Both the position numbers and the translations under genes were made by a program. Shown here piece after piece: positions 1-9,539 of a stretch of DNA of 64,000 bases (the first letter of the stretch is position 1; each line of letters opens with the position of its first letter). Origin of the DNA: Trichobilharzia szidati (lineage: Eukaryota > Platyhelminthes > Trematoda > Strigeidida > Schistosomatidae); NCBI GenBank assembly GCA_944472155.2, contig OX235271.1, forward strand, positions 29,820,423-29,884,422, written 5' to 3'. The notes below the pieces were generated by a model. The model was not told where the DNA came from. It made no database searches and saw only the letters and a list, made by a program, of their open reading frames with translations.

Positions 1-797
1 TTACAAGCGGAAACCGACAAACTGGTCGAAGAGGCTGGCAGCAAAGACTGGACTCCAGGTGAACATAGACAAGACGGGGGTTATGAAAATAACCAACCAA
101 CCAACAACAACAGCAGCAGCAACATCCAACGCCAATCACCATCAACGGAAGGGATTTGAAAGAGGTTACTTCATTCACTTATCTAGGGAGCATTGTCTCA
201 ACTACAGGAGGAACGAACGAGGATGTCAAATCGAGCGAGAATCGGGAAGGCGAGAAACACATTCATCAACCTGAAACCAATCTGGAAATCTTCCTCACTC
301 AGCCTACATCAACAACAAAATTCGGATTTTCAATACAAACGTCAAGTCAGTCAGTTCTTCTAAGTGGATTAGAAATTTGGCGAGTCTTAAAGAATATTTC
401 CAACAGCCTGTTGCAGACCTTCATCAACAACTGTCTTCGCTGGCTCTATACTGAAGATCAGATGGCCGGAAAGAATCACCAACAAGAAGCTATGGGAACA
501 AACAAAACAAGAACCAATCGCCCAACAAATATGCAGGAGAAAGTGGAGATGGATTGAACAGTCGCTGAGGAGGCCGCTGGGTGACATCGCGCATCAGGCC
601 ATCGCTTGAGTGTAATCTGAAAGGGAAGTTGCGAGTTGGACGTCCGAGGGTGACATGGAGGAGATCGTGTGAAGAGGAAGTGAAACAATATGGACTAACA
701 TGAATGCAGGTGAAAAGTACAGGAGAAGACAGAAGTAAGTGGAGACGTGTAGTTGAAGCCGTATGTTCCACTAGGAACCCAAGGGAACAATAAATAA
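1..797 (+). mobile_element. RTE-type non-LTR retrotransposon, degenerate 3' half
   Basis: This is the C-terminal part of an RTE-clade reverse transcriptase ORF plus its 3' end, cut by the left window edge. Translation gives the RTE segment LGSIVSTTGGT followed by a region like that of the minus-strand copy at 49808-50890, but frameshifts and stops split it over at least two frames. The 3' end carries GAAGCC..ATGTTCCACTAGG and a short AATAAATAAT tail, matching RTE copies elsewhere in the window. The RT catalytic domain lies outside the window or is lost. It is clearly non-functional. Confidence 0.85.
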
Positions 798-814
798 TCA
801 TAAGTAGATAAAGA

Positions 815-1100
815 AGATTGAAATTCGCAATTCTGCAAAATAATTCACACTTTACACAGTTTGAGGTGATAACTTCATGATAGTTTCTTTTGGAAATAAA
901 AATTATTCAGATCACAATAGACGATCCACTTGTTACCCTAAATGGTCAATAAGAAACTAAGTGTAAGTGCAGAAAACTGTATGCTACTGATTGGCCGAGA
1001 TGGGTAGTTGTGAACCACTCACATAAGTCAATAGTTCTTCCTTGCCACATTAAAGTGATCCAAACACCAGACGGCCGTTTTTCTTATTCGTTTGGGGGCG
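815..1100. repeat. Interspersed repeat family D, copy 1
   Basis: This non-coding stretch shares blocks with 3730-3960, 4030-4260 and 19250-19450. The common order is an ACACAGTT-like motif, a TTTCTTTTGGAAATAAAAA-like motif, CAGATCA and GATC.ACTTG. No ORF, tRNA-like head or obvious terminal repeat is seen. I do not recognise the family. Confidence 0.4.
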
Positions 1101-1639
1101 AGCTCATTAGTGATGTAAAGGGTTTGAATCAATTCAGTGCGAACCACCTTATCATTAGCTTAATATTATGGATAAAGGCTTGAAAACAAGTGGTAAGACT
1201 ACTTATGCCAGATGGTAAAGGAATTAATGTAGATTCAGTCAGATTAAGGAAAAACCGTCAAAATAAAATGACAAGAAAGGGCTGTAATCGTTTTGTTGGG
1301 TCTTAACTCGTCATGCTGTAGACAGTAGCTTTGCGAATCTTTTCTGAGTGTTAAAATCCACCCAGCTGTATTTTTTCCATCTCAGGGATTGAGTGGTCGA
1401 TGAACCCCTAAAGTCCTCAGTTGCATCAGCAGCGTTGTCATAATTTCGAACTTTGAAGAGTTCAAAACAGCCGTCTTCAGTAGCCTTCGTTTTTCAGTGG
1501 GTCTGTAGGTAATATTGATTCTCTCATTTCAACCTTAAATTTTTTCTTAAATATAACATTTTGCTTTCCTATTCGACAACACATAAATAGTCTATCGCTC
1601 TTGTTATTATTTTATTTTATTCTTTTGAATTCCCAGTAG
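1101..1639. other. Unannotated non-coding stretch
   Basis: No open frame longer than about 60 codons, no tRNA-like boxes and no clear match to the other repeats of this window were seen here. Confidence 0.5.
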
Positions 1640-1855
1640 AAAATAGGGTATCGAGCTTTCAGCTTTGCAGTTTCAGCAGTAGCGGTATTACCCTTTTTAT
1701 GGGATGATGTTACTAGGCGAACAACCAATCTTCCCTCTTTAATAGAATTACTACTGTCAAGCGAGGCTTAGTAGTGCAGCAGCCGGTGATGGGACCGCAG
1801 ACTATGTACGTGGCGGGCGAATATTCGAATTCTTAACCACGGACACAAGGTGTCT
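1640..1855 (-). repeat. Old, divergent G-SINE copy
   Basis: The order of motifs matches a reversed G-SINE. Equivalents of the TTCCACT and CTTGAAG tail come first, then the TTCAGCAGTAG block, then TTCCCTCTTTA..TTACTACTG, then a damaged tRNA-like head near 1790-1850. The box B equivalent is almost lost. It is recognisable only by comparison with the better copies at 15250 and 35394. Confidence 0.45.
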
Positions 1856-2418
1856 TATTATACTACATGTGATTTTCAGAGATGCTGGTGTACATATTTC
1901 CCGTTGGATTCATTAAACTACTTAAAAAAAGGTCAAAAACGTGCATTTCTTCATTAATAAAAAAAAACATTGGGAAAAATCCTAAAAATCAGTAATTAGT
2001 AAATATTTGTCATTTGAAAAAGAAACATGAATCACTGTTTATTTCATTTAAACAATTCCATTTAAAACATTGAACAAATTGACCAAAGGTTTATGCATAT
2101 GTTTTTATTTGTATCTATGGCACACAAACACTCTCTTAGTTTCTATCGGTTTTTTCTCTTTTACAAATTTTTTTGTCTATCCTAACTTATGATTGACAAA
2201 TGTTATCTCTAATTAGACAAGTTTATTATGTATGTATATATGCACAAATATATATAGAATTAGTTCAGCTGTCTATGCTATGATGCATTCTGGGAAATCT
2301 ATAAATAAAATGACCTTCAGAAGATTAGAAAACAATTAATTCCTAATTTTTTTTAAATCCTTCTGTTAAAAATGCATCAAACACTGTCTCTCATTAAGGA
2401 ATATACATACATATATTG
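1856..2418. other. AT-rich stretch without gene
   Basis: Very AT-rich DNA with short homopolymers and a TATGTATATATGCACAAAT microsatellite-like patch near 2230-2260. No coding or RNA signal is seen. Confidence 0.5.
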
Positions 2419-2925
2419 ATTTAACACTAGTTAGTAGCTAGTGAGCGTCGGTGGTATAGCGGTTAGGACACTCGCCGACCATGCACATGGTCCGGGGTTC
2501 GATCCCCGGCCGCCGACGCACTCCTTTACCTTGTTAAGCCAGAACTACAATGCTGGTGAAGAGGAAAGGTTGGGCATGTGGCTAGCAACCCCATCCTGTA
2601 AAATAAACACTGCTACAGAAACTTCAAGTGACTAGCTTGAAGCCCTATGTTCCACTGGGGAACGTGAAGGAAAAAAAACCCTGAGTAGCTAGTGAAGTGT
2701 ATCTAGTCCTTTGTTTGATGCAGACTGAATAGCTCAGTGGTAACGTCTGTGACTGCAGCACTGGATGACGCGGATTCGAATCTCAGAAGGGATATGAGTC
2801 CCCTTGAGGTTGCAAATTCACCTTGATCTCTAGTGAGTGGCAACTGGCATGAAACCAAGGTTTAACCAAGACTTCCTGCCGATTGCCTCCAACTGTCTAA
2901 TGTAAATAAATGTGTATATATGATT
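2419..2925 (+). repeat. B-SINE, interrupted by a G-SINE
   Basis: A leader piece (ACACTAGTTAGTAGCTAGTG, from about 2424) is split by the G-SINE at 2445-2683 and resumes at 2684. It is followed by GTATCTAGTCC, GCAGACTGAAT and a tRNA-like head with box A (AGCTCAGTGGTAAC, near 2732) and box B (GGATTCGAATCTC, near 2771). The tail then runs through CTTCCTGCCGATTGCCTCC to TCTAATGT. Pol III-type internal promoter boxes and the tRNA-like fold identify it as a tRNA-derived SINE. The family name is unknown to me. Confidence 0.65.
2445..2683 (+). mobile_element. G-SINE (tRNA-derived), full length, with 12-bp TSD
   Basis: A full copy. The tRNA-like head has acceptor arms GCGTCGG and CCGACGC, box A GTGGTATAGCGGTTAGGAC and box B GGGGTTCGATCCCC. 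The tail includes GGTTGGGCATG and CCATCCTGTAAAATAAACAC, and ends GAAGCCCTATGTTCCACT..GAAGGAAAAAAAA. The flanks carry the direct repeat AGTAGCTAGTGA at 2433-2444 and 2684-2695, so insertion used LINE-type target-primed integration. The same 3' end is found on the RTE elements in this window. It lies inside the leader of a B-SINE, giving the relative age of the two. Confidence 0.85.
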
Positions 2926-3248
2926 CATTCACTTCTACTGTGTGTAGATGAGTCAACTAAAATACGGAATAAATTAGGCTTATTATAATTATTTTTAGCT
3001 AACAATTGTTCTTTAATACAAGAAATTAGACTGTTTCTACCAGAAAACGTGTTTTACTTAATGTATGACCGTTTCTATTGTAGCTTCTTAGTAATTGATG
3101 CAATCCGACTCATGTTTTTCACTTTTTCACGAGAAGGAACACTTTGTGTTGTATGTGTGTGTGTTCATGATAGAATTTCAGCCAATCTTTTCATCGTATT
3201 TTGAACTGGTCATCTAGTTGTAGGCACGTCTAACAGTAATGGTGTTTG

Positions 3249-3573
3249 TGATGATATTAGATGGTTGGAGGCAATCGGCAGGAAGCCTTGGACCTAGGTT
3301 TCGTGCTAGTTGGCACTAGTCAGCAAGGCATATCTGCAACCTTGAAGACACTCATCTCCCTTCTGAGATTCGAACCCACGTCACCCAGTGCTGCAGTAGA
3401 GACGTTACCACTGAGCTATTTGGGTTCGCGATTGACATCCTGTAGGACTGTAGTGGATATTTTGATTTGACACTAGTAACTAGTGTGATGCATCTAGTCC
3501 TCTTTTTGGTGCAGACTGAATTCTATCAGTCAGGTTTTGCAATGTGGCCACCATTCTAGGTAGCTCGCCATCC
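3249..3573 (-). mobile_element. B-SINE, full length, 9-bp flanking repeat
   Basis: Read on the minus strand, a leader (GGCGAGCTACC..GGTGGCCACATT) leads into the palindrome ACACTAGTTACTAGTGT. A tRNA-like head follows with AGCTCAGTGGTAACGTC and GGGTTCGAATCTC, then a tail ending GATTGCCTCCAACCATCTAA. The direct repeat TGGTGTTTG flanks it at 3240-3248 and 3574-3582, suggesting a target-site duplication. This is the copy that shows the whole family structure, with a long leader before the tRNA part. The parental tRNA cannot be named with confidence. Confidence 0.7.
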
Positions 3574-3729
3574 TGGTGTTTGCCGGTTAAATCAAAATGA
3601 TCTAAACTCCTAATGGTAGTTCCTCTCGTTTAAGGTTGAGTTTATCAACGTTTTGACTGAGCTCATATAGCTTTGTGAGGTGAAAGCACTCGAGATATGA
3701 TTCGCTACCTAAGCTGTCTGGTAAGTGAG

Positions 3730-4260
3730 TCCACTATTTACAAATTACACAGTTCGTGATGAGAATTCACCAGAGTTTCTTTTGGAAACCAAAAGTCTTC
3801 AGATCAAAACATATGAGCTGCTTAATATCATGAAAGGTAATGAAAAAAAACAAGAATAAGCGCATAATACTATATACTACTCACTGACTGGTATGAGTAG
3901 ACTGATACCATGACACCGGGCGGGTCGTTTGGGGCCGAAATCATCGGTGGTATACTCAGTTGGACTGAGATCAGACAGCTGAATTAGCTGAAATCACCTA
4001 ATTTCTGTCTGGTTACGTGGGCGAACTGGTAATACACAGAATCAAATTCGCAGTTTGCAACTTTCACAGTTCACAGTGGAATTTCACCACACTTTCACTT
4101 GGAAATAAAAATTAGTCAGATCAAAATATGTGATCTGCTTGATCTGCTTGAATAGCAGATATGAAAAGCAACGATTCCGCCGGTGGTTAGATCACTTTGA
4201 TTAGGTTAGTAAGTAAGCACTAGTGTTTTGAGTGAGTGCTTCTCATATGCTCCGCTTCAC
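3730..4260. repeat. Interspersed repeat family D, two adjacent copies
   Basis: Two units (about 3730-3960 and 4030-4260) share the order ACAGTT, TTTCTTTTGGAAA or TTTCACTTGGAAATAAAAA, CAGATCAAAA and TGATCTGCTTG with copies at 815 and 19250. The second unit has a local duplication of TGATCTGCTTGA. No coding potential is seen. Confidence 0.4.
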
Positions 4261-4700
4261 TTGGATTCATGAATGCTATTTAAGGCAGCAAACAGATAAT
4301 ATGCTGGTATCTGCATACATTTTTTTCTCACCTCACATCCAGTAACTTGTAAATGACAGATTCAATTCCATCTAGATGTATTTGCGTTTGAATGTCATTC
4401 TTCTCATTAAGTCGATTACTATTTATGTTTGAAAGTGTTAGTTTTATTACCAGTGTCATTGATTTAACACCTCTGCTGAATACTCAGTTATCAGAGAGTT
4501 AAATCACTTCTGTTGTTAACTTTAACGACTCATTTATCCCGTCTTTCCTGATATAAAACGTCTATGCTTGAGACTTCTATGCTGACAGATATATTCGCGA
4601 ACTAAATGCCAGACACGAATAAGCCCACGTGAATTCGTTCAAAGCAGTAAACAAACATAGAACGGGATGAAACAGATTCATTTTATTCGAATATTGATTT
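4261..4700. other. Unannotated non-coding stretch
   Basis: AT-rich sequence with no persistent reading frame and no recognised repeat. It ends where the HH-SINE begins. Confidence 0.45.
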
Positions 4701-5150
4701 GTAGGGATTTGGTTGATTGGTTACAGGATTTCATCATGAGCTGACATTGGTTAGAGAACCATTGGAAAACCAAATCCCTGAAAACCAATACTTGAATATC
4801 AATGAGATGCTCACTGGCGACTGGCCCTATTCAGGTAGGTAGTTACCTGGGGTTCTGGTGAGAAGTCGTGACCAGTACGGTGCAGTTCGTCGGGTGTGAG
4901 GACAAATACTCACCGAAGACATTGACTAGGGGTCGCGCTATGTCGTGAATTGGCAGAAGTTAGAATTCATGGGCCATTGGTTCGGGTCCCAGTGGCTTAA
5001 TGGTATACGAGCTCGCCTTGTAACCAGAAGTTCCTGGGTTCGAACCCCGGTGGGTGCGCACTTCTGACGAGTCCCAAGCTAGGATGAAACAGCTGTCCAG
5101 TACTCCCAGGTTTTCCAATGGTTCTCTAACCAATGTCAGCTCAACATTCA
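4701..5150 (+). mobile_element. HH-SINE (Sm-alpha-like) with inverted tail at its 5' side
   Basis: From 4790 the unit has the leader (GAGATGCTCACTGGCGACTG, GTTACCTGGGGTTCTGGTGAG) and then a tRNA-Thr(TGT)-like head at about 4988-5058, with box A GTGGCTTAATGGTATACGAG and box B GGGTTCGAACCCC. A hammerhead-like segment at about 5064-5100 (CTGACGAGTCCC..GGATGAAACAGCTGTCC) and the start of the tail GTTTTCCAATGGTTCTC follow. At 4730-4775 the 5' flank carries a reversed copy of the tail. Schistosome Sm-alpha is known to pair a pol III promoter with a hammerhead, and I assign this by motif similarity. Confidence 0.75.
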
Positions 5151-5357
5151 TTTTACTTCATCGGTATCTTGTTAAATGCTTACGACCTGAATAATGATAC
5201 TAACAGTCCCACTGTAATTTTAACATTCTACACTTGAGTGAAAATGAGGCGTGGAACAGTATTTAAGAATGATCATGGTGTACAGATTAGTCAAAGTGTT
5301 TACTCAATAAAATATAAAAAAATATTCAAGTGTTGATTTGTAGGGATTTTACTGATT

Positions 5358-5505
5358 ACAGGATTTCATCATGAGCTGACATTAGTTAGAGAGCCATTGG
5401 AAAACCTGGGAGTACTGGATAACTAGGACGAAACAGCTGTTCAGTACTCCCTGCAGGTTTTCCAGTGATTCTCTAACTAATGTCAGCTCATGATGAAATC
5501 CTGTA
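5358..5505. repeat. HH-SINE tail foldback (inverted repeat)
   Basis: The left arm at 5358-5419 is a near-perfect reverse complement of the right arm at 5441-5505. Both are the HH-SINE tail (ATTTCATCATGAGCTGACAT and reverse). Only about 21 bases separate them, and these hold the second half of the hammerhead core (AGGACGAAACAGCTGT). The RNA would fold into a long hairpin. Confidence 0.8.
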
Positions 5506-5933
5506 ATGAAAAATACTGTATAGTTATCATTGGGTATCAGTCATTGCATTTTAGGACTGAGGTGACCTAATTTAAGAGGAAATACATATTTTTAGAAACC
5601 CTTAAGTTTAAAAAGTTTCACAATTGATTTTGTATCGTGCTGCAGACTGTAATGGAGTTGGTCACTTCTCTGAAAATCATTTTGAAAATGTTTCTTTTTT
5701 CTTCATTTCCTTCAAGAATTCCATAGCGTTAAGCTGGAAGCCAATTAAATATGTACGCGGGTCCATGTAGTGGTCGTTTGATATAATTATACGATTAAAA
5801 CAATACAAAATGCAAAAGAGTTTAAGCTTTCTGATCGATGGAGATTCTGATAGCCAAGTGATTTAAGCAGGCCGCAGTGCCGTGGCCATCCTGGTCCGCC
5901 CCATCATAATGAAATGAATGCTTATCTTATTTT
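5506..5933. other. Unannotated non-coding stretch
   Basis: No coding frame, tRNA-like element or clear repeat was identified. Confidence 0.45.
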
Positions 5934-6450
5934 ATTATTTCCTTTAATTCCTAGAGGCCTCAGCTGCACGTGTCCATTGCTTTTGGTTCTCTGCTAAAGT
6001 TTTCGCTTGGCTCCAGGTCTGCCCACATGCCTTCATCTCCTCTTCACATGACCTCCTCCAAGTCACCTTCCCTTTCAAGTTCCACTCGAGCAATGGCTTG
6101 TCTAGTGATGTCACTTGATGGTTGATTTCCTCAGAGTATGGCCAGCCAATCCATCTCCATTTCTTCCTGCCTATTTGTTTCACAATCGGTTCCTGCTGTG
6201 TTGGTTCGCTCATTGCCAGAGATCTCTGCTGCTGATCTTTTCTGGCCGGCTGGTCATCTGATCTTGAGTAGTATTGAGCGAAGACAACTGTTAATGAAGG
6301 TCTGTAGTTTGTTTGAGATGCTCTTTATGACACGTAGTGCAAGTCTCTGATCCATATAATAGCACTGGCTTCACATTGGAGTTGAAAATCCGGATCTTAT
6401 TTTTGATAATGAGCGCTTTCCTGATCCTTGCTTTGATATCCTTATCTAAA
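5934..6450 (-). mobile_element. RTE-type retrotransposon 3' end (subfamily a)
   Basis: On the minus strand this encodes the RTE C-terminal segment MSEPTQQEPIVKQIGRKKWR WIGWPYSEE, then a WNLKGK..TWRRSCEEEMKACG stretch, in one open frame at 5944-6213 and a second frame upstream. It matches the plus copies at 11700, 32580 and 58340. The 3' end runs out at a TTATT tail. It is 5' truncated, with no catalytic RT residues. Confidence 0.85.
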
Positions 6451-7299
6451 AACACTGAAATGTATATTTACTCCTTAATACTTTTCTTTAAAAAATTTTC
6501 AAGATAAAATTAGGCTCTCAGTCTGTATAATGTATAATTTAATAATTACTGACAACACAGCTAACAACTCCCTGTTAGAAGGAGGTACTCGCCTTAACTT
6601 CAACTGGTAGACACCACAAACTAAATGTTTACTTTATTTGCTTCTTTTTTTGTACACTCCTCTTTTTTATTTTCAACCATCGAATAACCTCTTTTTGTCT
6701 GTCTTTTTAGTCGAAGTAAACCATTTATTCCCCCGTCTTGTTTAACACAATACAAAAACACAGACAAACAAACAGATATATAGATAGATAGAGATTTATA
6801 TCATTTTGTTTTATTGCTCATCTGACTGGAAACTCATAAATTAATTTTCATCTCATAAGTCTCTATTTCAGTATTTCTCTTCTTTACTTTTATTGTTTCG
6901 ATGAAAAATAAATGATAACTTTAAGCGTTTACCTAAACATGACCTTAACTTGTGACAGAAGTCAACTATATATCTGTAAAGGTAAATAATAATTTATGTG
7001 CTTGCTTACAGCGTTTCATGTCGTAGATACAATCAGGTTATTTTGATAAGCACATAAAAACCAAAGCACACGTATTTCAATGATTTTCGATACTGTCTAG
7101 AAATAAAAGAATCAGATTGCTAAGTGTGTGAGAGAGGGAGATGTCGATTGCTAGGCGCTTAACGCATCACACAAGCTAGGTCATGACCGCTTATATGGAG
7201 AGATATACATATATACAACACCAAGCTTATGTTTATTTTGTATACAAAAGAATGGGAGCCTTCTCTTTAAAAATTTAAAACAATTAGTTCCCTTTTGAA
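6451..7299. other. AT-rich stretch without gene
   Basis: Low-complexity AT-rich DNA with an ATAGATAGATAG patch near 6780 and an ATATACATATATAC patch near 7205. Nothing coding was seen. Confidence 0.5.
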
Positions 7300-7831
7300 T
7301 TTAGATAAGGCAATAAGAAGATGTAATTTGTCTGAATCATCTCATGTATTTGCGCAACACATTTCGAACAATCTGATCACACACGGACTTGTCATAGGAA
7401 TATATATGAAATTAATAGAGTTAAGAGGTGAGAAAATAGACTTAGGTCAAGTTAAAAGATCTTTTAAACCTATCTATAAAACATGCTTGGGGTGTATTCT
7501 AATGTTTGTGGAAGCCGTAGCTAGCAGTTAGAAAGTTTCAACCACCTTTATGCGTTCAAAAACAATTCGTCATCACATTAAACCTTCCTTAGTAAATTAT
7601 GTTTTGATACCATAGCAGATGTACTGTTAACTCTGCTATTTGGTTTAGTGGTCTTCATTGTTACTTTGACCTTGAATATGTCCTTTTAACTTGACCTAGT
7701 TCTATTTTCTCACCTCTTCACTCTTTATTAATTTCATATATATTCCGTGTGTGATCAGATTGTTCGAAATGTGTTGCGCAAATACATTACCCGATTCAGA
7801 CAAATTACGTCTTCTTATTGCTTTATCTAAA
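7300..7831. mobile_element. Short PLE-like foldback with ~150-bp inverted arms
   Basis: The left arm at 7300-7458 and right arm at 7683-7831 are reverse complements, apart from an 11-base insertion in the left arm and scattered mismatches. The outermost bases TTTAGATAA and TTATCTAAA match. The arms carry TTTGCGCAACACATTTCGAA and its reverse, which I read as a decayed hammerhead-type 3' end of a Penelope-like element, given the PLE just downstream. The 224-base centre has no gene. A DNA transposon with terminal inverted repeats is the alternative; no target-site duplication was seen. Confidence 0.6.
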
Positions 7832-8099
7832 AGAATGGGAATACAATTCACATGTAATGGAATAATTTTTTGAGAACAGCATCCTAAAAAATCTATTCAA
7901 AATATTTGTGCTTTCTTCCATGTTTCAACTAACTTGCTAATCATTATCCGTTTCTCCGCCAGCTTGTATGTCATTCTCCCGACAACTGCACATCATATGT
8001 TCGCTTAATCCTTAATATTTGTCTTTGTCCCTGTTTAATCTCCCATCAGTATGCCTCTTTCTGTGATTGTGCCATATATTGATAATAACCCAATTACCA

Positions 8100-8760
8100 A
8101 CAAAAGAAACTCTGCTCAAAAATTGTTTAAAAGAGTTCAAAAACACTGTAGCACTCCAGAGTTGAAAATAATGGAATAAAAATATCTACTAACAGTCTTC
8201 AAGAAGGAATTTCATCACCAAAAAGTGTTTAAACTCGAGTCGCAACGCCAAAAAGAAACCATCATCAAAGACTTCAAGAAAATTCATTCTACCATATATA
8301 AAAAATATCTCTGGGATAACAGAATAATAAAACCGTTTGAAATAGAAATAGCACACAAGCCAATCAGCACATTTACTTCATTCGATATTGTGCAAACCGA
8401 AAGATCCCACAGAAAAGGAATATAAAATTAGAACCATTTACAAAATAAATTGTATGAACTGTAACAGACGTTACATCGGCCAAAGTGGGCGTCCCCTTCG
8501 AATCAGAATCCAAGAACACCAATAGGCTGTAAAAAGACACGATACATATTCTTTCATATCAATGCATGTAGATAATTACGAACATCAGTCCGATTGGAAT
8601 AATGTTGAAATTTCAAACAGAGGAAACACCAAAAGTACCAGAGATTTCTTAGAAGCCTGGTACTTCGGTGAATGAGCCATCGATTAACAAACATATCACT
8701 ATAGACTAAATTAACCAACTCATAAACAGTAAATCATGTGACGAGAAAGTTCAAGATCCC
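8100..8760 (+). mobile_element. Penelope-like element fragment (GIY-YIG region), degenerate
   Basis: With two or three frame breaks, the plus strand reads a PLE C-terminus. A linker (HKPISTF) is followed by the GIY-YIG core IYKINCMNCNRRYIGQSGR, then RIRIQEHQ, a stop, and AVKRHDTYSFISMHVDNYEH, DWNNVEISNRGNTKS, FLEAWYFGE. The CxxC pair, YIG, the arginine and the glutamate of the endonuclease are visible. PLE proteins join an RT to such a nuclease. The RT is missing here, so the copy is 5' truncated and dead. Confidence 0.85.
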
Positions 8761-8969
8761 AGTCAATAAGAAATAATCAATACAGATGTAAATCGACTAC
8801 CAGTCAGTCACGAAGATGGTTGCCAGGAGATCCAATTCTGTCATTCGTGAAGAATTTAAATCATTTCGTTGTATGCTAAAACTTTCGCTGAAGATGCTCT
8901 CCGGAAGGACGATGACAGCTCCGCAAATAAACCAACCAGCTTAGAAGACACAGCTAATTGCCATATGTT

Positions 8970-9370
8970 GCTTTACTATGTGATTTTGGTTGGGGAAATC
9001 AAGGTTATTCCAACCATCGACTGTCTGCAAGAATTCTTGATGTATGATTCTTGTGGACAGAGTTTTTATCCCACCTGACGGAGAATATTCTACTTGATTA
9101 ACACGCATTTCTTACAGTTGAATTGAGATTAACTAATGTTTCTTTCTATAATGCTTGTTTTACAGTTGAATGTTCTCTTGCCTGAATAGCTCGCTAACGA
9201 TAGTGTTGAGGTAACTTTTGGTTTCGGATGTTATTATTGTTGAGTAGAACCACATAGATTTATTGATGAATAATAGTCTTTTTGGTGTGGTTGGAGCATC
9301 TTGTGACTGCGTATGTTTCAAGGAAGTTTTGTCAGCCATAGAACAGCGCTCAGAGATAGGTTACATATGG
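8970..9370 (+). repeat. Interspersed repeat family E, copy 1
   Basis: About 390 bases are shared with 16215-16600 (reversed) and 61010-61390. Shared blocks are CAAGAATTCTTGAT or its equivalent, GGACAGAGTTTTTATCCCAC, GAATATTCTACTTGATT, ACTAATGTTTCT, AGCTCGCTAACGATAGTGTT and TTTTTGGTGTGGTTGGAGCA. No ORF spans it. I do not recognise the family; it could be the untranslated end of a larger element. Confidence 0.6.
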
Positions 9371-9539
9371 TCATACCACAACTAGTTGGTTTTGTTGATT
9401 ACGTCACATAAGTCTGAAACATTTGAACACGTCATTAGTCTATCAGAAATCTAAAGTATATGGAAATTGAAACTGAAAATATCTCTTCAGTTATTGTCGC
9501 ATCAATGGTCATCATTACTCTGAAGCCAGTATGAGTTTT

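Noticed and set aside
2445..2520. A tRNA-like sequence with a perfect 7-bp acceptor stem
   Set aside because: It is the head of a G-SINE, with the family tail attached and a target duplication. The anticodon arm does not form a normal 7-base loop.
3100..3240. CRISPR-like or phage features given the many short repeats
   Set aside because: Repeats are dispersed SINEs, not regularly spaced arrays; the sequence is eukaryotic in every respect.
4988..5058. A tRNA-Thr(TGT)-like gene
   Set aside because: It sits in an HH-SINE and occurs in many copies with the same flanks; acceptor arms do not pair well. It is a SINE promoter, not a tRNA gene.
7297..7535. A 78-codon frame as a small gene
   Set aside because: It starts in and largely consists of the left arm of an inverted repeat; the same sequence recurs reversed at 7683-7831.
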